DNA of 64,000 nucleotides from Vulgatibacter incomptus (GTDB lineage: Bacteria; Myxococcota; Myxococcia; Myxococcales; Vulgatibacteraceae): the NCBI RefSeq assembly GCF_001263175.1, contig NZ_CP012332.1, positions 2,043,501-2,107,500 on the forward strand. Reading direction: 5' to 3'. The position numbers and the translations under genes were made by a program. This document shows, one piece after another, positions 55,956 through 64,000 of this stretch; position 1 is the first letter of the stretch; each line of letters starts with the position of its first letter. The notes under the pieces are model-generated. The model was not told where the DNA came from. It ran no database searches and saw nothing but the letters and a program-made list of their open reading frames with translations.

Positions 55956-57762
55956 TCATTCGCTTCTGTAGGCCTCGATCGAATAAGTCCCGTCGCTGCG
56001 ATAGACGCGCCGGACGATCCACGGATCCAGGTCATCCACCATGCCGCCGTTGGACCGAGCCTCCAGCCCACGCAGGCGTCGCTGCCATAGGAGGACGCCG
56101 TCTCCGCCGACCGCGCAGACCGCCTCTTCCTCGCCGCCGTCCACTCGGCGGGCGTGGACGATCACACGGGCCGCGTCGAGGCCGTCGACGGGTACGGCGC
56201 GGTTGAAACGGGAACCGCCTCCCTTAATCTGCCAGATCCATCGGACCGCTCCCGTATCCGGGTCGAAGGCCGTAAGGTCGGTGCGCTCGGCGCAACCTCC
56301 GCCGAATGGGCACATGTGGTGGGCGACGAACCCCGTGACGCTCGAAAGCTCGAGGTCGTCATTGCCCTGGAATGGCGCAGAGTAGCGGCGGGCGCCCGTT
56401 CGCCAGTCGCGCGCGGTGCCGTCGAGCGCGATCACGACGTCGCCTCCCAACCCGACCGGGCCCGCGGCAAGATCGGTATAGTACGAGAATACGAGTACCG
56501 GGACGCTCTCGCCCCACCTCGTCGTCCCTTCTGGATCGATCGCGCGCAGATTGCCGCCCGCGGCTCGGTCTTGCGCTTCATGCATCGCGCCGACGAAGGT
56601 CCATCCAGAGGCATCGACCAGGAGCTGTGACACGACGCCTTCTCCGGACGACACCCAGCGCTCCGCGCCGTCGGCCAGACCGAGCGCGAACACCGCGTGG
56701 ACCGGAGTCCACGGTCGGCCGAGCGTGCCGTACCGCAGGCTGACGGTCACGGCCGTGCGGAGATCCTTCCCGGCTCTCCCCACCAGGACCCGGGTCGAGA
56801 CAAACCCGCTGCCCAGGACCTCCTGGACGCGATCCTCCAGCTCCTTCTCCCAAAGGATCCGGCCGCTGGCGGTTTCCACGGCCCGGATGGCCAACGACGG
56901 TTTCCTCAAGAGAATGACCAGGCTGGTCGGCGTCGGAATGGAGCAAGTCCGAATCCGGCCACTCATGCTTCCAGAGGTCGGCCCCGCTCCCGGCGTCCAA
57001 CGCCCGCCACGCTCCGGCCAGCGACTTCGAGACGAGCGTCCGTCCGACACTCGCATACCGGAACTCGTCCGCCGAACGCCGCCACCGCTCCCGGCCAGCC
57101 GCGTCGAGTCGGATGAGCTCACTGGCCGGGGTGGCATCCTTCAAGTCCTGGACCACCACGCCGCCGTCGTCTGCCTCCACTACGAAGCCGATGCCTTGTC
57201 CCGTGTGAGTCCAGGCGGGCTGGAGTATCCCCTCGGGCGGGATGCACGCTCCAGCCAAGCAAGCCCCCTGCCCGCCGCAGGGGGTGTCGCAGATGCTGCC
57301 TTCGGGAAGGAGGCAGCCGCGACCCTCCGGGCAAGAGCAGGAATCGGGGCCGCCCCGATTCAGGGACTCCTTTCCGGACTGCAGGCCGATCAGCGCGATC
57401 CGCCGCTCGGTTTCGCCGGTGATCACCCGGGCAACGGCCGCCACGGTGCCCGGCTCCATCGTCTGGCCCAAGCCCGGCTCGAAAAAGAACCGCAGCGGGC
57501 GTGTCTCTCCTGGCTTCAGCTCGAAGCTGCGGAGCGTCGGCCGAAAGGGATGCTTTGTCTCTACTCGGACCCGAACCGGGCTCCCGCCCTCGTTGCCGAT
57601 CGCGCCGTCGACCGCCGACCATTCCCCGAACTCGGTGGACGGGAACTCGATCCGCTTGTCGACTCGCACCCTGGGCTCGTCGACTCGCTCCCAGGGCACG
57701 TCGCCCCCCTGCGAACAGCCGAAGAGCAGCGCGGTGATACCGAGGAGGGTCGTACGACGCAT
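55956..57762 (-). pseudogene. PQQ-propeller-like lipoprotein, frameshifted
   Basis: The protein begins MRRTTLLGITALLFGC (lipobox Cys at 16), has a Cys-rich segment (SCSCPEGRGCLLPEG and SICDTPCGGQG) and then beta-propeller-like repeats (GFVVEADDGGVVVQDLK; IRAVETASGRILWEKEL; LTAFDPDTGAVRWIWQ). The N-terminal frame runs to LWKHEWPDSDL. The propeller resumes in another frame from about SLVILLRKPSLAI, so a 1-base shift lies around 56915-56975. The whole span is 3n+1 bases, as one extra base would give. Joined, it is about 601 residues. It could be a true pseudogene or a base-calling error. Confidence 0.75.
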
Positions 57763-57835
57763 GGCCTGCTCCTTCCTCCGGCAAGTGTGGCGACACCGGT
57801 CCGAGCCGCCATCACCCCGGAACGGCTCGAAGAGG

Positions 57836-57864
57836 TTGACCTGGGCAGTTCGCGTCGGTAGATC
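57836..57864 (+). promoter_or_regulatory. Sigma-70-type promoter of rpoZ
   Basis: TTGACC (57836-57841) and TAGATC (57859-57864) are spaced by 17 bases. They lie 18 bases upstream of the rpoZ ATG, with GGAGG between. Confidence 0.6.
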
Positions 57865-57882
57865 GACTCCTTCGGAGGAAGA

Positions 57883-58161
57883 ATGGCCCGCGTAACCATC
57901 GAAGATTGCCTGCCCCTCGTCGAGAACCGTTTCGCGCTGGTGATCCTCGCGACGAAGCGCACCCGCCAGCTCATGGCCGGCGCCCGTCCGCTCCTCGATC
58001 CGGGTCGCAACAAGCCGTCCGTGCTCTCGCTCCGCGAGATCGCCACCGGCAAGGTGAAGTTCGACCGCGACGTGGACGCCGCCCTCGCCGGCAAGTTCGA
58101 CAAGGAGCCGGTCGCCCCCACCACGCTGCGCCCGATCCCGCCGCCTTCCGTCCAGCGCTAG
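57883..58161 (+). CDS. rpoZ: RNA polymerase omega subunit
   Basis: Omega assists assembly of RNA polymerase by binding beta-prime. The 92-residue protein has the family N-terminus [20 protein letters not shown], then [17 protein letters not shown] and [25 protein letters not shown] ribosome site precedes the ATG. It has its own promoter and terminator. Confidence 0.94.
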   Translation: MARVTIEDCLPLVENRFALVILATKRTRQLMAGARPLLDPGRNKPSVLSLREIATGKVKFDRDVDAALAGKFDKEPVAPTTLRPIPPPSVQR

Positions 58162-58187
58162 CTCCAGCTCCAAGCTTCATCTGATTT

Positions 58188-58228
58188 CGGGCCGCCGCCT
58201 CCCTTCCTGAGGCGCCGGCCCGTTTTCG
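58188..58228 (+). terminator. Intrinsic terminator of rpoZ
   Basis: CGGGCCGCCGCCTC and GAGGCGCCGGCCCG form a 14-base stem with one mismatch and a 7-base loop, followed by TTTTCGTT. It begins 26 bases after the rpoZ stop. Confidence 0.75.
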
Positions 58229-58370
58229 TTCGTCTTCGCGAGAAGGACGCCCGCGGTCGCAAACGCCGGCAGCGCTCCCGCCCTCCCCGATCCCTCCAGC
58301 CGGCCGCCTGGGCGTAGGCCCCCGGAATCGTTGAGCAATCAACGCCTCTTCCGAATCGAACGGCGTTCCC

Positions 58371-58398
58371 TTGACGCTCGGGGAACCTGCGTTATATC
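58371..58398 (+). promoter_or_regulatory. Promoter of groES-groEL
   Basis: TTGACG (58371-58376) and TATATC (58393-58398) are separated by 16 bases, placing the transcript start next to the CIRCE operator. Confidence 0.75.
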
Positions 58399-58408
58399 TG
58401 CCGCGCGA

Positions 58409-58435
58409 TTGGCACTCGCCCGGCAGGAGTGCCAG
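58409..58435 (+). promoter_or_regulatory. CIRCE operator (HrcA site)
   Basis: TTGGCACTC, nine bases, then GAGTGCCAG: a near-perfect match to the CIRCE consensus TTAGCACTC-N9-GAGTGCTAA. It lies 10 bases downstream of the -10 element and about 47 bases before groES. HrcA repression released by heat is therefore expected. The HrcA gene is not in this window. Confidence 0.9.
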
Positions 58436-58481
58436 CGACCGACCCACCGCCGGGATGCTCGAACATCGGAGGAGTTTGCAC

Positions 58482-58772
58482 ATGAAGATCCGGCCGCTGC
58501 ACGACCGCGTCATCATCAAGCGCGTCGAAGAGGAGGAGAAGACCAAGGGAGGCCTCTACATCCCCGACTCCGCCAAGGAGAAGCCGCTCGAGGGCAAGGT
58601 GATCGCCGTCGGGAACGGGAAGATCCTGGAGGACGGCAAGGTCCGCCCCCTCGACATCAAGGCGGGCGACCGCGTCCTCTTCTCCAAGTACGCAGGTACG
58701 GAGATCAAGGTCGAGGGCGAGGACCACCTGATGCTCCGCGAGGACGACGTCCTCGGGGTCATCGAGGCCTAA
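58482..58772 (+). CDS. groES: Co-chaperonin GroES
   Basis: GroES caps GroEL during assisted folding. The 96-residue protein has the start [20 protein letters not shown], the mobile loop [20 protein letters not shown] and the dome region [20 protein letters not shown]. The ATG at 58482 follows GGAGG by 8 bases. It is 62 bases upstream of groEL under a CIRCE-controlled promoter. Confidence 0.97.
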   Translation: MKIRPLHDRVIIKRVEEEEKTKGGLYIPDSAKEKPLEGKVIAVGNGKILEDGKVRPLDIKAGDRVLFSKYAGTEIKVEGEDHLMLREDDVLGVIEA

Positions 58773-58822
58773 GCTTCTCCCCAATCCCATTCGCCGGCGC
58801 CCTCGTTGGCTGCCGGAGATAG

Positions 58823-60472
<1,650 letters not shown>

Positions 60473-60540
60473 TCGGCGCCCCGGAAGCCCTTTGCGCCGA
60501 CCGGCCTGGTCGTCGCAGAGGGCTCCCAGCCCGCAGAACC

Positions 60541-60585
60541 GAACGGCCCCTCGCCCATCGCGGCATCGGGCCGTTCGTCGTTTTC
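60541..60585 (+). terminator. groEL terminator, copy 1 of 3
   Basis: GAACGGCCC and GGGCCGTTC form a perfect 9-bp stem (18-base loop), followed by GTCGTTTTCGG. Closely similar hairpins follow the groEL fragment (62721) and the gene at 62908 (63583). Confidence 0.7.
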
Positions 60586-60614
60586 GGATCGTTCCAACGG
60601 TCTCCGCCCTCATC

Positions 60615-60956
60615 ATGAAAGTGCCGCGAGGCTTCCGCGTCGACGAGGTCCAGTGTTCCCGTCTCCTGGGTGCGATCGCGACGTCGATGTGCCTCGGCGC
60701 GATCGCTCGCGCCGATTTCGATGGCTCGGGCATCGTGGACAAGCAAGACCTGTCGCTGCTCCTCTCTTGCCTGGGGACCGTCCGCTTCATTTCCTACGAC
60801 GCAGACGACGGCCCCAGTGCCGACGATGCCCGTCGCACCGCGGAGTGTGGAGTAACCGACGTGGACCGGGACGGGATCGTGACGCTCGAGGACCTCGCCA
60901 TCGCGACGAGCATGCTGGGGATGCCTCCCGGCCCCAGCGCCAAGTCCAGGATCTAG
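60615..60956 (+). CDS. Secreted dockerin-like EF-hand protein
   Basis: This 113-residue protein has a short signal-like hydrophobic segment (LLGAIATSMCLGAIARA, about residues 17-33) and two dockerin type I-like repeats. They are DFDGSGIVDKQDLSLLLSCL (residues 34-53) and DVDRDGIVTLEDLAIATSML (82-101). Each holds a calcium-binding loop (D-x-D-x-D/S-G) followed by a helix. It begins 30 bases after the groEL terminator. No cohesin partner is visible. The ribosome site is weak. Confidence 0.7.
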   Translation: MKVPRGFRVDEVQCSRLLGAIATSMCLGAIARADFDGSGIVDKQDLSLLLSCLGTVRFISYDADDGPSADDARRTAECGVTDVDRDGIVTLEDLAIATSMLGMPPGPSAKSRI

Positions 60957-61022
60957 ATGGATTTCGAGTAACACCGTCGGTTGCGCCCCTGCATAGTTAT
61001 GCCTCGCCAAATGGAGAAAATG

Positions 61023-61910
61023 ATGTTGGACATGAGGAATTTGGGAGTAATGGGCGTGCTCTTCGTGCTCGTGACAGGCTCGACGGCCCTGGGCTGTCGA
61101 GCTACGGAACAGGCGCCGGATCATGGCCAGGGCGGAGGAGGCCAGGGCGGAGGAGGCCAGGGCGGAGGAGGCCAAGGGGGAGGAGGCCAAGGGGGAGGAG
61201 GCCACGGAGGAGGAGGCCACGGAGGAGTAGGCCAGGGTGGAGGACAGGCCGGGGTCGGTGGCGGCATGGCCGGAACTGGTGGTGACGAGGAGAAGAACTG
61301 CCACCACACCTACGCCGGGTCGGCGGCGGCGGCCTGCGAATCAGGCGAGATGGCGATGGACTGGCCTGCTCGGCTGCCCCACGCCGGGTTCGGTTGGAAT
61401 TTCGGCGATCCGATCTTAGGAGCCGAGGGAATCGTCACGTCGGTCGACGGGAAGACGATGGTCATCGCGGGAGTGAAGGATAGGCCCTCTAGCTTCCAAT
61501 GGATCGAGACCCTCGAAGATAAGTTCGCGATCGGTGAAGTCGTACGTGTCTGGTGGTCGCACTTCGGATTTTCAGTGGTCGCAGGGGTTTCCTGGACCGT
61601 TGCCCACGCCGACATCAACTGGACGGAGACTGTAGACCCGGACATTTGGTCCGCCGATGCTCCGGATGTTTGGTTTTATCCGATCTGCCTTCCCGTGCAC
61701 ATACTAGGATGCCCAAACGATACCCTTTACGGATTGCGGATCGGTTCGACCGACCTCGAAATTTTTCCCGGACATCAGCAAAATGTGGATGGATGGGAAA
61801 TCTCATTTCATGGCGCCGTGTTCGTCGGACCCTTTACCGACGAGAATGGAACGTACGAGAGCTTCTTCATTGGTGCGGTGTCCATGTGGCGGGCCTCGGC
61901 TCCACACTAA
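61023..61910 (+). CDS. Lipoprotein with GQGGG tandem repeats
   Basis: This 295-residue exported protein has a lipobox-like end STALGC (Cys near 25) and eight tandem GQGGG-type pentapeptides (about residues 35-74). The globular domain is rich in aromatic and acidic residues (FGWNFGDPILGAEGIVTSVD, WWSHFGFSVVAGVSWTVAH, WEISFHGAVFVGPFTDE). I recognise no family. Codon use is visibly more AT-tolerant than in neighbouring housekeeping genes. The start at 61023 was chosen because GGAG lies 6 bases upstream; earlier in-frame ATGs exist. Confidence 0.65.
   Translation: MLDMRNLGVMGVLFVLVTGSTALGCRATEQAPDHGQGGGGQGGGGQGGGGQGGGGQGGGGHGGGGHGGVGQGGGQAGVGGGMAGTGGDEEKNCHHTYAGSAAAACESGEMAMDWPARLPHAGFGWNFGDPILGAEGIVTSVDGKTMVIAGVKDRPSSFQWIETLEDKFAIGEVVRVWWSHFGFSVVAGVSWTVAHADINWTETVDPDIWSADAPDVWFYPICLPVHILGCPNDTLYGLRIGSTDLEIFPGHQQNVDGWEISFHGAVFVGPFTDENGTYESFFIGAVSMWRASAPH
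61125..61244 (+). repeat. 15-bp coding tandem repeat, 8 units
   Basis: Eight 15-bp units of GGCCAGGGCGGAGGA type encode GQGGG or GHGGG pentapeptides. Units 1-3 are identical; the others differ by one to four bases. Such arrays can change unit number by slippage without shifting the frame. Confidence 0.85.
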
Positions 61911-62017
61911 TGAGCGTTCCCCGATGGCAACCGGCGTCCTCGCACCGCCGGAGGGCCCATCTCGCCCCGGCGTCCGGGCCCCGTACTCTCCGCTCCAACC
62001 ATGTCGGCTAAAGGGGG

Positions 62018-62653
<636 letters not shown>

Positions 62654-62720
62654 TCGGCGCCCCGGAAGCCCTTTGCGTCGGCCGACCGGTCATCGCAGAG
62701 GACTCCCAGCCCGCAGAACC

Positions 62721-62767
62721 GAACGGCCCCTCGCCTTCCATGGCGTCGGACCGTTCGTCGTTTCGGG
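62721..62767 (+). terminator. groEL-type terminator, copy 2 of 3
   Basis: GAACGGCCC (62721-62729) and GGACCGTTC (62748-62756) form a stem with one mismatch, followed by GTCGTTTCGG. It is carried over with the groEL 3' duplication. Confidence 0.6.
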
Positions 62768-62907
62768 CGTGATCAAAACGGTCCCGAATCCACATTCGTA
62801 TCCATGTCGACACCGCCCTGCGCATCGCTTGGACGGCCTGCCGGGCTCGGCTGAAACGAGATCGACTGGATGCCCGTGAGGGCCCACGAAAGCCAGAGGA
62901 GGAGCCC

Positions 62908-63519
62908 ATGGGCGTCACGGCACGTACGAGCAGAATCGGCATGACTGCGCTGTTGTTTCTGGTCGTTTCCGGTGGATGCAGCAAAGAGTACGAGGTGCGT
63001 GACCCTTTGCACGAATACAATGGTTTCCACTTTCATGCTTCGGATGGCGATACCTACGCTGGTGACCCCGTGTTCATCGACGTCTTCGAAGGGGAGAGGG
63101 TCCCGCAGGTACGAGTTGAGTTCGAGGCATACCGGTTCGAGGATAACCGGGGCTGGGACACCTGGCGCGCATCCTTCGTCCTCGGTGTTGATTCGTTCGC
63201 TTCAGGCGAGGCGACGATCCGTCTTTCCCCGGACTATGACGACGATGCCGACTATGGAGCGCTGGGCCTGGATGGGCTCTCTATTGAGCAGGGAACCGCG
63301 ACCATTCGCTTCTCTCCCGGGCGTCTCGAGGGCACCTCGATTGGCCCGCGCCCCGACATGACAGGCTCTTTTTCTGGCGGCACGCACTTCACCTGCTACG
63401 CCTTTCCTGAGTCTCTCGGACTCCCCCCTTCCGACGCTTCAGGGAGCTGGATTCTCGACGAGAACCTCGAATCGGAGTTCTGCAGGAAGTTCCGCCGCGT
63501 CATGGGGATCGGAGAGTAG
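62908..63519 (+). CDS. Hypothetical lipoprotein
   Basis: This 203-residue protein has the lipobox VSGGC (Cys24) after a hydrophobic stretch. The beta-rich exported domain (VFEGERVPQVRVEFEAYRFE, ASFVLGVDSFASGEATIRLS, GTATIRFSPGRLEGTSIG) has two Cys near the C-terminus (FTCYAF, EFCRKF) that could pair. I recognise no family. It follows the groEL fragment and precedes another terminator of the same type. GGAGGAG lies 6 bases before the ATG. Confidence 0.75.
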   Translation: MGVTARTSRIGMTALLFLVVSGGCSKEYEVRDPLHEYNGFHFHASDGDTYAGDPVFIDVFEGERVPQVRVEFEAYRFEDNRGWDTWRASFVLGVDSFASGEATIRLSPDYDDDADYGALGLDGLSIEQGTATIRFSPGRLEGTSIGPRPDMTGSFSGGTHFTCYAFPESLGLPPSDASGSWILDENLESEFCRKFRRVMGIGE

Positions 63520-63582
63520 GCTTCCCGAGGGCTGCCGGCTGCCGGCTCCTCGAACGGGCCCCAACTCGATTCGCTCAACCTC

Positions 63583-63625
63583 AACGGCCCGTCGCCGGTA
63601 TCGGCCTCGGGCCGTTCGTCGTTTC
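63583..63625 (+). terminator. groEL-type terminator, copy 3 of 3
   Basis: AACGGCCC (63583-63590) and GGGCCGTT (63609-63616) form a perfect stem followed by CGTCGTTTCGG. It resembles the groEL terminator closely, although the surrounding sequence differs. Confidence 0.6.
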
Positions 63626-63781
63626 GGGACGCCCTCCCCTTCTGGCTCGAGCCGCGCCGAGCGGAGCGCCATTGCAAAAAGGCGGAGGAGCGGCTGCGAA
63701 ATCCGGCGTTGCAACCCCGGGGCCGATGGCGCATCAAAACGATGCGCCCGAATCCGATAGGCGGCAGGACGAAAGGACAGC

Positions 63782-64000
63782 GTGAAGCCGGTCAAGATCT
63801 ACACCACGGACTACTGCTCCTACTGCGTGCAGGCCAAGAAGCTCCTCACCCGAAAGAACGTCCCCTTCGAGGAGATCGACGTGACCGGAGACGACGCCGG
63901 CCGCGCCGAGCTCATTCGGATGAGCGGCGGGCTGCGCACCGTTCCGCAGATCTTCATCGGCGATTTCCACGTGGGCGGATACGACCGCCTGTCCGAGCTC
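63782..64000 (+). CDS. grxC: Glutaredoxin (partial, runs off window)
   Basis: This is a GrxC-type glutaredoxin, truncated by the window edge at 73 codons. It starts GTG (KPVKIYTTDYCSYCVQAKKL), with active-site CSYC at residues 12-15, the cis-Pro region GLRTVPQIFIGDFHVGGYD and the usual glutathione-binding Gly-Gly. It uses glutathione to reduce disulfides in the cytoplasm. The frame is open to the end. Confidence 0.93.
   Translation, partial: MKPVKIYTTDYCSYCVQAKKLLTRKNVPFEEIDVTGDDAGRAELIRMSGGLRTVPQIFIGDFHVGGYDRLSEL

Noticed and set aside
61125-61244. The 15-bp array as a CRISPR-like repeat
   Set aside because: Units are contiguous without spacers and encode a continuous Gly-rich peptide.

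Overview
This GC-rich window (estimated 65-70% GC) most likely comes from the chromosome of a myxobacterium (phylum Myxococcota). The evidence is a GspD-to-GspN type II secretion operon with bacterial enhancer-binding and FHA-type regulation, an adjacent pair resembling the myxobacterial MXAN_2561 and MXAN_2562 families with a MYXO-CTERM-like tail, a Ser/Thr protein kinase, and many small lipoproteins. A relative of Vulgatibacter or Anaeromyxobacter would fit, but the genus is inference.

Layout. 1-12.9 kb: a type II secretion operon on the plus strand (gspD, E, F, a small membrane ORF, G, H, I, J, K, L, M, N), with gspC presumably just off the left edge and gspK split by a frameshift in a run of seven G. 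13.0-14.7 kb: a sigma-54 activator with two FHA domains. 14.7-17.9 kb: a minus-strand accessory patch of small immunity-like genes; one of them, a suppressor-of-fused (SUFU)-like gene, is cut in two by a complete IS30-family element with inverted repeats and a 3-bp target duplication. 17.9-23.4 kb: Na/phosphate cotransporter with PhoU domain, then a TetR regulator divergent from an EmrA/EmrB-type efflux pair. 23.4-33.8 kb: lipoprotein, proS, ispG, a lipid-anchored DsbA-like protein, trpS, a DUF5996 protein, lpxC, a rhomboid protease and ruvB.

34-37.6 kb: an aberrant sigma-54 (RpoN-like) gene facing ruvA, ruvC and nadA. 37.7-41.1 kb: the MXAN_2562/2561-like pair, an aspartate-semialdehyde dehydrogenase paralogue lacking its catalytic Cys, and a DUF465 protein. 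41.4-46.6 kb: an envelope operon uppS-cdsA-dxr-rseP-tsaB. 46.7-51.5 kb: a Ser/Thr kinase with an acidic insert, an outer-membrane barrel, a gene pair ending in a DnaC-like ATPase, and lysC. 51.8-55.9 kb: a Gld-type ABC transporter operon with a DUF4340 protein. 56-58.2 kb: a frameshifted PQQ-propeller-like lipoprotein and rpoZ. 58.4-60.5 kb: groES-groEL behind a promoter and CIRCE operator. 60.6-63.5 kb: dockerin-like and lipoprotein genes bracketed by groEL and a broken copy of its 3' third; each module ends in a similar terminator. The window ends inside a glutaredoxin gene.

Most of the window is ordinary core genome: secretion, isoprenoid and lipid-envelope synthesis, recombination repair, aminoacyl-tRNA synthetases and chaperonin. 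The places most worth attention are the IS30-broken immunity-like island, the groEL 3' duplication with its cargo genes, a dispersed triple-hairpin repeat found three times, and the degenerate RpoN paralogue between the ruv genes. I saw no tRNA, rRNA or CRISPR array.
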